DNA of 64,000 nucleotides from Polyangiaceae bacterium. GTDB lineage: Bacteria; Myxococcota_A; Polyangia; Polyangiales; Polyangiaceae. Positions within the stretch are counted from its first letter, which is position 1. Every line of letters starts with the position of its first letter. A model generated the notes under the pieces. The model did no database searches and was not told where the DNA came from. It was given only the letters and a program-made list of their open reading frames with translations. The position numbers were made by a program, and so were the translations under genes. Below are positions 1-9,174 of the stretch, piece by piece. The stretch covers positions 1 through 64,000 of the forward strand of contig JANXOF010000095.1 of the NCBI GenBank assembly GCA_025353725.1, given 5' to 3'.

Positions 1-342
1 TCGGCTAGTCGAATTGACCAGTACGGTATCGCGCCCTCCGGAAGCCCATCTAGACGTTTCTAGTTTGAACGTACCATTCAGTTTTCAAGGAGCGAGATGC
101 GAGACAGCGGGTGCACCAGCTCAGCTGGTAAACGGCACCGCCTGCGTTCCGTCACCGCCGGAATCGGCTGCGTCGGGAGGGCGTTTGATAGTTCCCTGCA
201 CTTCCTCTGTCCACGCTTTTTACTCGCCACCCGTCGATTTTCTTTTGAAGACGGAGTTTTGCTTCTCGTTTGGGCCCGCAGATTCTGTCGCATCCGCACG
301 TGGTTGGAGCGGCCGGGTGCACAGAAGGCTCGTGCGCGCGGT
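1..342. other. No convincing gene; downstream flank of pilT
   Basis: This 342-base stretch lies downstream of pilT. Open frames on both strands have no recognisable protein composition and overlap each other. A purine-rich stretch (about 87-95) precedes an ATG at 97, but the resulting 106-residue frame looks random and runs antisense into pilT. No hairpin followed by a T-run was seen. Confidence 0.5.
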
Positions 343-1479
343 TCAACGGCCCTGCGGTTGGGTCCTGAGGTCGTTCGTCCCCCCGTGCTTTGCTCGGCTC
401 TCGATCATAGCCTTTAGCTCGTCGGCTTCGTTCGACTGCATAACGGCCTGCTCCAGCGAGATGAAGCGTCTCAGGTAGAGGTTCATGAGGGACTGGTTCA
501 GCGTCATCATTCCGTGTTTCTCTTGACCTACCTGCATCGAGCCGTAGATCTGGTGGATCTTGTTCTCACGGATGAGGTTTCGAATCGCGGCGTTAGGAAC
601 CAGAATCTCCATCGCCAGGCAGCGCCCGGCCTGGCCGGCACGCGGCATAAGCTGCTGCGTAATGACCCCCTGAAGCACGAACGAGAGTTTGTTTCGAATT
701 TGGTCCTGCTGATGAGGCGGGAAGACGTCGACAATTCGGTTGATGGTCGAAACCGCGCTGTTCGTGTGGAGGGTCGCGAACACAAGGTGTCCTGTCTCAG
801 CAATAGTGAGTGCGGCCTCGATGGTATCGAGATCGCGCATCTCACCGACGAGGACGACATCGGGATCCTGACGCAAGACATAGCGAAGCGCGCCCTTAAA
901 TGTAGCCGTGTCGGCACCAATTTCGCGTTGGTTCACCACGGCCATTTTATGTGGGTGAAGATACTCAATGGGATCCTCAATCGTGAGGATATGCACCCGC
1001 TGCTCGCTGTTGATCTTGTCAATAATCGACGCGAGCGTCGTGCTCTTCCCGGAGCCTGTCGGTCCGGTCACGAGAACAAGGCCGTTCGGCTTGTTCGCAA
1101 TATCGGCTACGACTTGCGGCAGGCCGAGTTCGTCGTACGAGAGAATCTTGAACGGTATCGTTCGAATCGCGGCGGCAACGGCGCCGCGCTGCAGATAGAC
1201 GTTCCCGCGGAAGCGAGAGAGGTTTTTAACACCAAAAGACAGGTCTAGCTCGCTATCCTTTTCAAAGGCGATCTTCTGCTCCTCGGTCATGATCGAGTAA
1301 GCGAGGTGTTTGGTGTCGACAGGGGTGAGCGGGGGAAGCTTGAGCGGAATGACCTCTCCATCGATCCGCAAAAGCGGAGGCGCTCCTGCGGTGATGTGCA
1401 TATCGCTCGCTCCTTTCTCGACCATCGCCTTGAGGAGTTGGTGGAGATTTACTCGAACGTCGGCGGGCTGCGTCATCAC
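343..1479 (-). CDS. pilT: Type IV pilus retraction ATPase PilT
   Basis: Hexameric motor ATPase that powers retraction of type IV pili (twitching or social motility) from the cytoplasmic face of the inner membrane. The 378-residue length fits PilT. Visible motifs are Walker A GPTGSGKS at 139-146, the Walker B block DPDVVLVGEMRD at 205-216 and the His box TGHLVFATLHTN at about 229-240, typical of the secretion-ATPase GspE/PilT family. The N-terminal 100 residues match the PAS-like domain of PilT and there is no long MshEN domain, which separates it from PilB. pilB lies 0.76 kb away on the same strand, but the plus-strand bluB sits between them, so they are not one simple operon. The ATG start is followed immediately by a second ATG. 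Confidence 0.96.
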   Translation of the reverse strand: MMTQPADVRVNLHQLLKAMVEKGASDMHITAGAPPLLRIDGEVIPLKLPPLTPVDTKHLAYSIMTEEQKIAFEKDSELDLSFGVKNLSRFRGNVYLQRGAVAAAIRTIPFKILSYDELGLPQVVADIANKPNGLVLVTGPTGSGKSTTLASIIDKINSEQRVHILTIEDPIEYLHPHKMAVVNQREIGADTATFKGALRYVLRQDPDVVLVGEMRDLDTIEAALTIAETGHLVFATLHTNSAVSTINRIVDVFPPHQQDQIRNKLSFVLQGVITQQLMPRAGQAGRCLAMEILVPNAAIRNLIRENKIHQIYGSMQVGQEKHGMMTLNQSLMNLYLRRFISLEQAVMQSNEADELKAMIESRAKHGGTNDLRTQPQGR

Positions 1480-1531
1480 TCGTTCAAAGGGTAGCCTATC
1501 GCGCAGAACTCACCGCAGCTATCACCCCTCG

Positions 1532-2224
1532 ATGGCGTTTACTTACTCCCCTACACCCGAGGCTGCGTACCGCCTAAGCAACGAGACTCGAAGGGCGCTC
1601 TACGAGGTCATCGCCTTGCGGCGCGACATTCGCCACTTTGAGCCAGAAGGAGAGATAGACGCGGACGTACTGTCGCGGGTGCTCGAAGCCGCTCACGCCG
1701 CACCGAGCGTGGGGCTCTCTCAGCCGTGGGGTTTCATTCTCGTTCGAGATCGGGCACGCCGAGAGCGAATTCGGTCAAGCTTTCAGAGCTGCCGAGAGGC
1801 GGAGGCCGAGCACTTTGCAGAGCCGCGACGGGCCGACTACCTCGCCTTGAAGCTCGAGGGGATCGTAGAGAGCACCCTCAACATTTGCGTCGTCGCCGAC
1901 CTGCGCACGCGGGAGGAGGTTGTCCTTGGCACGACCGCACAGCCGTCGATGCTCCGAGCGAGTGTATGCTGCGCAGTGCAGAACCTTTGGCTCGCCGCCC
2001 GAGCCGAAGGGATCGGCGTCGGCTGGGTAAGCATCGTCTCGGCAGACGTTATCGCGCAGGAACTCGCGCTCCCCTTAGGCGTCGAGCCCGTCGCATACCT
2101 CTGCGTAGGTGTACCTCGTGCGTTCCGAATCGCCCCCATGCTCGAAGAAGTGCGCTGGGCCTCGCGGCGGCCCCTGGAAAGTGCAATCCACGACGAAACG
2201 TGGGTTGAGCGCCGCGGACGGTGA
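1532..2224 (+). CDS. bluB: 5,6-dimethylbenzimidazole synthase BluB
   Basis: Nitroreductase-fold flavoenzyme that breaks down FMNH2 with O2 to give 5,6-dimethylbenzimidazole, the lower ligand of vitamin B12. The 230-residue product carries the family signatures RRDIRHF at about 30-36, APSVGLSQPWGF at about 57-68 and the long QNLWLAARAEGIGVGWVSI block at 150-168. The open frame extends upstream to 1310, but that part runs antisense to pilT. The ATG at 1532 gives the usual family length. It is transcribed divergently from pilT (52-base gap) and convergently with pilB (13-base gap). No cobalamin riboswitch is visible in the short upstream gap and no other cobalamin synthesis gene is nearby. A CarH-like B12-binding protein lies 29 kb away. 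Confidence 0.9.
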   Translation: MAFTYSPTPEAAYRLSNETRRALYEVIALRRDIRHFEPEGEIDADVLSRVLEAAHAAPSVGLSQPWGFILVRDRARRERIRSSFQSCREAEAEHFAEPRRADYLALKLEGIVESTLNICVVADLRTREEVVLGTTAQPSMLRASVCCAVQNLWLAARAEGIGVGWVSIVSADVIAQELALPLGVEPVAYLCVGVPRAFRIAPMLEEVRWASRRPLESAIHDETWVERRGR

Positions 2225-2237
2225 GCCAGTAAGGGAG

Positions 2238-3944
2238 CTAGTCGGCCATCGTGACGCGAAGGATTTCCTCGGTCGTCGTTACCCCGTCGAGGATCTTCCG
2301 AATTCCGCTCATGCGGAGGCTGACCATACCCTGCCTTATCGCGGCGAGCTTCAGTTCGGCGGTCGACGATCCCTGAAGAACCATCTCCTTGAGCACGTCA
2401 TTGAACCGCATGACTTCGTAGAGCGCCACGCGCCCTTTGTACCCGGTGTCGTTGCACGTGCGGCACCCGGCACCCTTCATCAGACGCCCAGGTGCCATCG
2501 CTACCTGCTCGGCAGTAAAGCCGAGATCCGTCAGCGCTTGCGGTTCCATTTGAGTCACCTGGCGACAATCCGCACACACTTTCCGCGCGAGACGCTGAGC
2601 AAGGACGAGATTGACCGACGCCGTGATCAGGAACGGCTCCACGCCCATATTCAGAAGGCGAGAGATCGTAGCCGGCGCATCGTTGGTATGGAGCGTCGAG
2701 AGAACGAGGTGGCCCGTGAGCGCCGCCTTGACTGCGATTTCGGCCGTTTCGAAGTCGCGGATCTCCCCGACCATGAGAATATCCGGGTCTTGGCGAAGAA
2801 ACGCGCGTAGCGCCATCGCGAAGTTCAGACCAATCTCGTCCTGCATCTGGACTTGGTTTATCCCGTGGAGATTGTATTCGACGGGATCCTCCGCCGTGCT
2901 GATGTTGGCGTCGACCTTGTTGAGATCGCTAAGTGCAGAATAAAGCGTCGTCGTCTTCCCCGAGCCTGTCGGCCCCGTAACGAGCACCATTCCCCACGGC
3001 TGGTGGATGGCCCAGAGAAAGTCGTCAAGCGGCTTTTGGTCGAAGCCAAGCTTCGTCATATCGAGCTGCAAGTTCCCCTTATCGAGGAGACGCATGACAA
3101 TTTTTTCCCCCCACAGAGTGGGGAGAACGCTCACACGGAAGTCCATCTCGCGGCCCTTGCCGAGCTTCAGCTTGATACGTCCGTCTTGCGGAAGTCTTCG
3201 CTCCGCAATGTCGAGCTGGCTCATGATCTTGAGGCGGCTCGCGATAGCGTTTTTCAACTTCAGAGGCGGGGTCATTTCCTCGATGAGGACGCCGTCGACG
3301 CGGTAACGAACACGGAGCTTTTTCTCGTAGGGCTCAATGTGGATATCGCTCGCGCCCTTCTTAATCGCGTTGAGGAGCACCATATTTACGAGTTTGACGG
3401 TGGGAGCGTCTTCACTCGCTTTTTCGAGCTCGAGAATGTTGAGGTCATCGTCGTCACCGGAGAACTCAATCTCCGACTCCTCGAAACCTGCCATAACCTC
3501 GTCATAGGACGGACCGTTACTGTAGTAGCGCTCGACGGCCGCAGCGAGCGCCGTCTCGCTCGCGATCACAGGCTCGATGTTATAACCCGTGAGAAACTTG
3601 AGGTCGTCAATGGCGTGAAGGTTCGTCGGGTCCGCCATCGCGACGATCAGCGAACTCCCGGCACGTGAAACCGGAATTACCCTGTGCTTCTCACACTGGT
3701 CTTTAGAGACCAGTTTCAAAATTTCTGGATCAATCTCGTATTCTTCGAGATTGATCGTCGGAACTCGGTACTGCTGAGAGAGAAAACTCGTAATTTCTTG
3801 GTCGCTTATGTAGCCGAGGCGCGCAAGCGTATAGCCGAGGTTCTTACCGGAGCGGTTCTGCTCGTCTTGAGCCTGCCGTAGCTGGGTGAGTGAAATGAGT
3901 TTCTCCCGAACGAGCAGCTCGCCGAGCCGATTCTGGTTCGCCAT
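2238..3944 (-). CDS. pilB: Type IV pilus assembly ATPase PilB
   Basis: Cytoplasmic motor ATPase for pilus extension, 568 residues, the usual length for PilB. An N-terminal MshEN (GspE II) domain covers about residues 1-145, the region that binds c-di-GMP in some homologues. The ATPase core has Walker A GPTGSGKT at 324-331, Walker B DPDILMVGEIRD at 386-397 and the His box at about 411-421. Two CxxC pairs (Cys457/460 and Cys494/497) form the zinc-binding site typical of PilB/GspE. The opposing FHA gene begins 108 bases from its start, so the gap between them should hold divergent promoters. A type II secretion GspE is less likely because pilT is nearby, but no other pilus gene is in view. Confidence 0.93.
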   Translation of the reverse strand: MANQNRLGELLVREKLISLTQLRQAQDEQNRSGKNLGYTLARLGYISDQEITSFLSQQYRVPTINLEEYEIDPEILKLVSKDQCEKHRVIPVSRAGSSLIVAMADPTNLHAIDDLKFLTGYNIEPVIASETALAAAVERYYSNGPSYDEVMAGFEESEIEFSGDDDDLNILELEKASEDAPTVKLVNMVLLNAIKKGASDIHIEPYEKKLRVRYRVDGVLIEEMTPPLKLKNAIASRLKIMSQLDIAERRLPQDGRIKLKLGKGREMDFRVSVLPTLWGEKIVMRLLDKGNLQLDMTKLGFDQKPLDDFLWAIHQPWGMVLVTGPTGSGKTTTLYSALSDLNKVDANISTAEDPVEYNLHGINQVQMQDEIGLNFAMALRAFLRQDPDILMVGEIRDFETAEIAVKAALTGHLVLSTLHTNDAPATISRLLNMGVEPFLITASVNLVLAQRLARKVCADCRQVTQMEPQALTDLGFTAEQVAMAPGRLMKGAGCRTCNDTGYKGRVALYEVMRFNDVLKEMVLQGSSTAELKLAAIRQGMVSLRMSGIRKILDGVTTTEEILRVTMAD

Positions 3945-4052
3945 TGAGCTACGAGCGTCGGTGATGCGCGGAGTTCCGTCAATGACTTCGCGGTGTTCCC
4001 GCGACGCCTACCCTCCCGCCCCCAGTCCCCTGTAGGATCCAAGGGCGTCCTC

Positions 4053-5231
4053 ATGAGCCTCTTTGATCGCATCTTCGGCAGGGGGCAACGATCGGCGACC
4101 GCGCGAACAGTCGAGCTGCGTGGTGACCTCTCCCGTGCAACCGCCCTCTACGTCGCCGCGGGCGAACCTGACGAAGCCGCGCGCGTGCTTTTGCTTCGCG
4201 CGGATAGCGAGACGGACCCGCGCGCGAAGCTCCAGTTTTTCGCCCAAGCGACGCAGCTCGCGACCGCGGGAGGAGAACGAGAGAAGAGCGCACGAAAGCG
4301 ACACGCCGAGCTCATGTTGGCGCTTGCGGGTGACGCGCGCGTCAACTCCGTAGCAAGGCACGACGTGATGGACGCGGCTCGCGAACTCGAAGCCGTGGGT
4401 TCTTCGCGCGAGGCGGCCGACGCTTTCGCTCGTGCCGGGGACAAGGAGGGTGAAGCGCGCGCGCTTCAAGCCGCCGGCGACATCGAGCGTCTCGAGTTCC
4501 TTCTCTCGTCGGAGCAATTCGCTCAGCAGACGGCTCGTTCGCGCCAGGCGCGGACGAAGGAGATCGAGGACATGATCGCGTGCGGACGTCGCCGGGAGGC
4601 GCTCGCTGGACTCAACGCGCTTATCGATGCAACGCCCAGCAATGCGCAGGCGGAACGCGACTGGGCTGCAAGTGTCCATGCGCGACGGGTGATCGCGCCC
4701 CTTGTAGGCCTCGATATTTTTGGAGAGCGATGGCTCATCGTTTTAGGCGACGAAGTCATCATCGGCCGGAGCGAGGGCGCTATTCGGGTCAATTCAAACG
4801 CCGTTAGTCGGCAGCACCTACGCATTACTCGCGGCGAATGCGACGACATTTTCGTTTCTGATTTGCAGAGTCGGAATGGTACTCAGCTTCGCGGTGCGAA
4901 CGTCGGAGGAGTTCTTCCTATAAAGGACGGGATCGAACTAACCCTAGGCCACGAGGTCGCGCTCCGCATCACGCCGAGCGAGCGCCTTCGAGGCGCTATC
5001 GCGATCGACATCAAAGGTCAGCAGTACGTCGCGTGCGTAGGACCCACGCGGCTTCCGTTCGAAGGGCTGACGCTGGCCGCCGGCGACGGCGGATGGATCG
5101 AGCTCGTTGCGTCTCAAACCCACGCTTATGCAGGCGAGATCGAGTGGTCGTCTCCCGCGACGCTGCTTGCAGGCGATGCCCTTTCTACGTCACGCTCGGG
5201 CGAGCCGGTCATCAGGATAGTTTCGACATGA
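4053..5231 (+). CDS. FHA domain protein with helical repeat N-terminus
   Basis: Predicted cytoplasmic phosphothreonine-recognition protein of 392 residues. The N-terminal 200 residues are alanine-rich amphipathic helices resembling TPR-like repeats. The FHA domain spans about 220-305, with GRS at 238-240, SRQH at 252-255 and SRNGT at 273-277, the residues that normally bind phosphothreonine. The start was moved to the ATG at 4053 (MSLFDRIF) because the longer frame adds only low-quality residues and a purine-rich AAGGG lies just upstream. A Ser/Thr kinase gene follows 55 bases downstream on the same strand with a similar N-terminus (MGFWSFLKRS), so the FHA protein may read that kinase's phosphorylation. 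This pairing is inferred from position. Confidence 0.8.
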   Translation: MSLFDRIFGRGQRSATARTVELRGDLSRATALYVAAGEPDEAARVLLLRADSETDPRAKLQFFAQATQLATAGGEREKSARKRHAELMLALAGDARVNSVARHDVMDAARELEAVGSSREAADAFARAGDKEGEARALQAAGDIERLEFLLSSEQFAQQTARSRQARTKEIEDMIACGRRREALAGLNALIDATPSNAQAERDWAASVHARRVIAPLVGLDIFGERWLIVLGDEVIIGRSEGAIRVNSNAVSRQHLRITRGECDDIFVSDLQSRNGTQLRGANVGGVLPIKDGIELTLGHEVALRITPSERLRGAIAIDIKGQQYVACVGPTRLPFEGLTLAAGDGGWIELVASQTHAYAGEIEWSSPATLLAGDALSTSRSGEPVIRIVST

Positions 5232-5286
5232 CGCGCGCGTTCGAGCGACGTTCCAGACAGCGGTTTGAAGCGAAGGAAATGAGGCC

Positions 5287-6552
5287 ATGGGCTTTTGGTC
5301 GTTTCTGAAGCGCTCGCCGGGCGACCCCGCCAAGCAACGCGCGTCTGAGGACTCCGCGAGTACGGGGGGCTCAGTTCCCACGACGAGGGACCTCGCCCTA
5401 AAAAAGGAAGAGGGGTCCGCGGCGTCCGCCCTCCACAAGCTCGCCCGCGTCGGCGCAAGTGGCGGTCCCACGGACGAGGAGGCCCTCGCGCTCTTCGCGC
5501 ACGTTCGAACGACACCCGACGAGGCGCAGGCCATTGCCGACTGGATGTGCGCCGCAGATCAGGCACGTCTTCCCGAAGCACTCCTCGTCGCTCTGGGCAC
5601 CGCCCTTGTGGACCGCGGCGAGCTCGAGGAGGCCGCGCGTGCGCTCGCTCGCGCCACCTCACCTGCCGCCCGAATGATCCTGTGCGATCTCGCCGCGCGA
5701 CGCGGTGACCTTCCCGCCGCGATTTCGTTCGTCGAACGCGTGCTCGTGCGTGACCTCGACCACCCCGGTGCCCGCGAGCGTCATCGGAGCTGGAGGTCGG
5801 CACTCGGCTACGAAGCGCCAACCAAGACGGTCTCCGCGGGAGCTACGGCGGTCTGCCGCGAGGCGGACGCCCCCTTCGACCTGCTTCACGAAGTCGGGCG
5901 AGGAGGAGCCGCCGTGGTCTACGAGGCCGTCGACCGAGAACTCGGTCGTCATGTGGCGTTGAAAGTGTACCACCACCCCGATCGCGCTCAGAATCAGCTC
6001 GCCCACGAGGCACGCGTCGCCGTTGCACTCGAGGGAACTGGGGTCGTACGCGTTTTCGACCTCGACCCCGACCACGGTTGGATCGCCCTCGAATGGGCCA
6101 TGTTCGGGACGCTGCGCGACGCGCTCCGCAACCGTGAATTCGGGCGGCTCCTCCCGATCGCGCGGTGGGCACATCCCCTGGCCGTCGCGCTTGCGAGGGT
6201 GCACGCTCTCGGGTGGGTTCATCACGACGTGAAGCCCGCAAATGTTCTTCTTTCGAGAACGTTTCAATCTATTCTCACCGACTTCGGCATCGCGCAGCGC
6301 GCCGGTGAGCCAAGTCCGCCCGGAAGCCTCGGCTATCTCTCGAAGGAACGCCTGGCGGGGCGACGCAGCGATCCGCGCGACGACGTCTACGGATTCGGAC
6401 GCGTGCTCGAGGACGTGCTCGACGCAGTGCCGGTCGACGGAACATCTGCGCGCTTGCGCCTTCTCGCGACCGCTTGTTTGGGCGCGGACTCCGAACGCCC
6501 CGCGAACGGCCGCGCTCTGCTCTCAGAACTTGAAAAGCTCGATGCGAAGTGA
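5287..6552 (+). CDS. Eukaryotic-like serine/threonine protein kinase
   Basis: Cytoplasmic Hanks-type kinase of 421 residues. The N-terminal 190 residues are helical and repeat-like; the kinase domain follows at about 195-421. The glycine loop GRGGAA is at 204-209, the ATP lysine at 226 (VALKVY), catalytic Asp314 in HHDVKPAN (a variant of the usual HRD) and DFG at 332-334. The protein ends soon after the kinase domain and has no obvious transmembrane segment, unlike PknB. A purine-rich GAAGGAAATGAGG lies just before the ATG. It follows the FHA gene and probably shares its transcript. The activation segment is short, and the HRD arginine is replaced by histidine, so activation-loop control may be unusual. 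Substrates cannot be read from the sequence. Confidence 0.88.
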   Translation: MGFWSFLKRSPGDPAKQRASEDSASTGGSVPTTRDLALKKEEGSAASALHKLARVGASGGPTDEEALALFAHVRTTPDEAQAIADWMCAADQARLPEALLVALGTALVDRGELEEAARALARATSPAARMILCDLAARRGDLPAAISFVERVLVRDLDHPGARERHRSWRSALGYEAPTKTVSAGATAVCREADAPFDLLHEVGRGGAAVVYEAVDRELGRHVALKVYHHPDRAQNQLAHEARVAVALEGTGVVRVFDLDPDHGWIALEWAMFGTLRDALRNREFGRLLPIARWAHPLAVALARVHALGWVHHDVKPANVLLSRTFQSILTDFGIAQRAGEPSPPGSLGYLSKERLAGRRSDPRDDVYGFGRVLEDVLDAVPVDGTSARLRLLATACLGADSERPANGRALLSELEKLDAK

Positions 6553-6639
6553 CGGGCCCAGGGTCCAGACTTTCACTCTATAAGCTAGGCTTCCTGTTTT
6601 GTGGCGACCCCCCACCCGAGCTAGCCGAGCGAACGAACG

Positions 6640-7836
6640 ATGCCCACGACCTACACTGACCTCATCGCGACCGTACGCAAAGAAACAAAGGAGGTCTCAC
6701 TTGACGAGGTCAAGCGCCGGCTTGACGCGCTCGAGCCGTATACTCTTCTCGATGTTCGGGAAAAGGAAGAGTTTCGCGCGGGCTTCATTCCCGGCGCTAC
6801 GTCAATCCCGCGAGGATTTCTAGAGATTCAAGTAGAGGGACGTCTACCGAATAAGAACGCGAAGATTGTCGCGTATTGCGCCGGCGGCACCCGGTCTGCG
6901 CTTGCGGCGAAAACGCTCGCCGACCTCGGGTATACAAACGTGGAAACCGCCAATCCAGGATTCGTCCGGTGGAAAGACCTCGGCTATCCGATTGAGACCC
7001 CCCCGCAACTGACCGACGCGCAGCGCGACCGCTATTCGCGACACCTTTTACTGCCCGAAGTAGGCGAAGCCGGGCAGGCAAAACTGCTCAAGAGCAGAGT
7101 TCTGCTCATCGGTGCCGGTGGGCTCGGCGCGCCATCAAGCCTCTACCTCGCAGCCGCTGGAATTGGCACCTTAGGCATTGTCGACGCCGACACTGTCGAC
7201 AGCTCGAATCTACAGCGGCAAGTCATCCACGCCACGAGCCGCGTCGGGTTGCCGAAGGTTGAAAGCGCGGCGCAAGTCATCAAAGACCTCAACCCTGACG
7301 TCAAGGTGGTGGGCTACAAGGAACGGCTCACCAGCGAGAATGTCGAGCGACTTTTTAATGCCTACGACGTCGTTCTCGACGGCACGGATAACTTTCCCAC
7401 GCGGTACCTAGTCAACGACGCGAGCGTCTTCCTGGGCAAGCCAGTTGTGCACGGGTCTATCTTCCGGTTCGACGGCCAGGTCACAACGTTCGTGCCGCCG
7501 AGCGCAGCGAAGAAGCTCGGTATAGAACCCGGCCCTTGCTACCGTTGTCTCTATCCCGAACCGCCTCCCCCGCACCTTGCACCGAGTTGCCAAGAGGCAG
7601 GCGTACTCGGCATACTCCCCGGCGTCGTAGGGCTCTTGCAGGCGACCGAGGCCATTAAGCTTATCCTCGGTATTGGCGACCCGCTCGTGGGACGCCTACT
7701 TACTTATGACAGTCTCAAGATGAAGTTTCGCGAGCTAAGGCTCAGGCGCGACGCCGGGTGCCCGGTATGCGGCCCCACGCCCACCCTCACGAGCTACGTT
7801 GACTACGAAGGCTTCTGCGCTCTGCCAGGGGCGTGA
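6640..7836 (+). CDS. moeB: Rhodanese-MoeB/ThiF fusion, sulfur-carrier adenylyltransferase
   Basis: E1-like enzyme that adenylates the C-terminal glycine of a sulfur-carrier protein (MoaD, ThiS or similar) for molybdopterin, thiamine or cysteine synthesis; 398 residues. A rhodanese domain comes first (about 18-120), with Cys80 in the loop CAGGTRS. The ThiF/MoeB domain follows (about 125-398), with GAGGLG at 158-163, Asp182/Asp184, LQRQ at 191-194, zinc cysteines 300/303 and 374/377 and the conserved Cys317. In MOCS3 and MoeZ the rhodanese is C-terminal, so the domain order here is reversed. No carrier protein gene lies beside it, so the pathway is undecided. It begins 87 bases after the kinase gene and may have its own promoter. 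Confidence 0.88.
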   Translation: MPTTYTDLIATVRKETKEVSLDEVKRRLDALEPYTLLDVREKEEFRAGFIPGATSIPRGFLEIQVEGRLPNKNAKIVAYCAGGTRSALAAKTLADLGYTNVETANPGFVRWKDLGYPIETPPQLTDAQRDRYSRHLLLPEVGEAGQAKLLKSRVLLIGAGGLGAPSSLYLAAAGIGTLGIVDADTVDSSNLQRQVIHATSRVGLPKVESAAQVIKDLNPDVKVVGYKERLTSENVERLFNAYDVVLDGTDNFPTRYLVNDASVFLGKPVVHGSIFRFDGQVTTFVPPSAAKKLGIEPGPCYRCLYPEPPPPHLAPSCQEAGVLGILPGVVGLLQATEAIKLILGIGDPLVGRLLTYDSLKMKFRELRLRRDAGCPVCGPTPTLTSYVDYEGFCALPGA

Positions 7837-7869
7837 AACCCGCATCCGCGTACTGCTTAGCGAGACGGT

Positions 7870-9174
7870 CTACGGGGTTTCGTCCACGGATTCGGCGCCG
7901 GAAGACTCTTCGGTAGGCTCCAGTGCCGGCTTATCGATGGGCTGCTTGGCCGCAGCCGGCTCAAGCTTGTCGGGAGTGACGCGGGACGCTTGACGCTGGG
8001 GCCATGTCGAGACGTAGCGGGGGCTTTCTCCCGTTTCACTCGCGTCTATCCACGAGACATGTCCAGCTCCTACGTCACGCACGTCGAGATGGACAAAAGA
8101 ACTATTCGGGTAGAAGCCACACCCCGTGTCGGGGAGCGTTTTGCAGAATGCGACGACTTCCTCGTTTTCGGCTCCTTCGACCCGAAAATCAATCGCTCGC
8201 CCCGTCGCGTGAGTGCTGCCGACCGAAGTTGGACGATAGCCGGAGACGACCGAAAGCTTCACGGGGGATCCCGCCTTGCCGAAGTGGTCAGCGAACGCTT
8301 GCAAGCGACTCGCGAGTCGCGGGTCAACGCGACGAATTCCCTTCGCCAGCTCGCGCCCTTTGGTTTTCGCGAGCTCGGCAATCGAGAGCGTTGGGCGTGC
8401 GGCGCTGCCAGGACGCACGGAGACGGATAGGTGTTCGACGGCGAGTGGGGCCACCGCCCCGTCACACGTGGTAAGGGCAAAGGTATCGACCTCAGGCCCG
8501 CGAATGACTTCTACGGGGTCCTTTGCGCAAGGCGCGGCTTTCGGGCTTGAAGCCTTCGCTTTGCTCTCCACGTCGAGGCTTGCGGAGACGTCTAACCCAG
8601 GTTCAGCCTTCGGCGAACGCTTTCCACGAACAATGCGCGCGACGAGGTCGGACATTTCCTCGTCGCGCCAAGGTTGGCCATCTTTGTCGGCGCTGTCCGC
8701 GTTCTTCTTCTCAGAGGCCTTGCGCGCACCCTTCTCCGCGCCAGCCTTCGACGCTTTGGTGGCGTTCGGGTTCGGAAGCTTCGGCATGTCGACGGGCTTC
8801 GTATCGGCCTTGGTGACGTGAGAAACGTGCGTGAGCTTTCCGTGCGGAAGTTTCGCGGCCAGCGCGGCAGGAATGACTTGCACGCCCTTCTCGATTTTCG
8901 GCTCCTTGTGCCCCGCTCCCCCCACTTCGACATGGCTGGCATGGTGAAGGACAGGACGTAATGCGTCCTTCTTGTGGTCTCGCGCACGGTGGCGAACGCG
9001 GGTGGCGACCGGGGGCGAGAGCGCAGCCTCCGTGTCGTCCACCGTCTTTACGTGGGTATGCGGCCCCGTTTTGCTAGTGGACGGCATGGATGCCGACGTA
9101 TCCGCGCTGGCCATCGCGGTGAAGGGAGCAATGGCGAGCACGAGAGCTACGATTGAAGAAACTACGGGCTTCAT
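7870..9174 (-). CDS. Secreted M15/DUF882-type peptidoglycan peptidase
   Basis: Predicted periplasmic or exported zinc peptidase acting on peptidoglycan cross-links; 434 residues. A signal peptide covers about 1-23. A long low-complexity Lys/Ala/Ser/His-rich linker follows to about 215. The C-terminal domain (about 265-392) has SGYRP at 311-315, the zinc signature STHATGRAIDF at 320-330 (His322, Asp329) and VHLDVR at 361-366 (His362), as in the DUF882/YcbK and VanY group. The start at 9174 is fixed by a strong GGAGGAGG site; the longer frame overlaps the opposing cysteine-rich gene. A small inverted repeat (CCGGA, 5-base loop, TCCGG; 9197-9211) lies in its leader. Confidence 0.83.
   Translation of the reverse strand: MKPVVSSIVALVLAIAPFTAMASADTSASMPSTSKTGPHTHVKTVDDTEAALSPPVATRVRHRARDHKKDALRPVLHHASHVEVGGAGHKEPKIEKGVQVIPAALAAKLPHGKLTHVSHVTKADTKPVDMPKLPNPNATKASKAGAEKGARKASEKKNADSADKDGQPWRDEEMSDLVARIVRGKRSPKAEPGLDVSASLDVESKAKASSPKAAPCAKDPVEVIRGPEVDTFALTTCDGAVAPLAVEHLSVSVRPGSAARPTLSIAELAKTKGRELAKGIRRVDPRLASRLQAFADHFGKAGSPVKLSVVSGYRPTSVGSTHATGRAIDFRVEGAENEEVVAFCKTLPDTGCGFYPNSSFVHLDVRDVGAGHVSWIDASETGESPRYVSTWPQRQASRVTPDKLEPAAAKQPIDKPALEPTEESSGAESVDETP

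Noticed and set aside
111-165. tRNA-like segment (CAGCTCAGCTGGTA resembling a D-arm)
   Set aside because: No matching T-loop, anticodon stem or acceptor pairing; the flanking bases do not fold as a tRNA.
97-417. Small plus-strand frame with an AGGAG-like site before its ATG
   Set aside because: Composition is arginine- and serine-rich random sequence, it runs antisense into pilT, and nothing recognisable is encoded.
514-1248. Long plus-strand open frame opposite pilT
   Set aside because: Antisense shadow of a clearly coding minus-strand gene.
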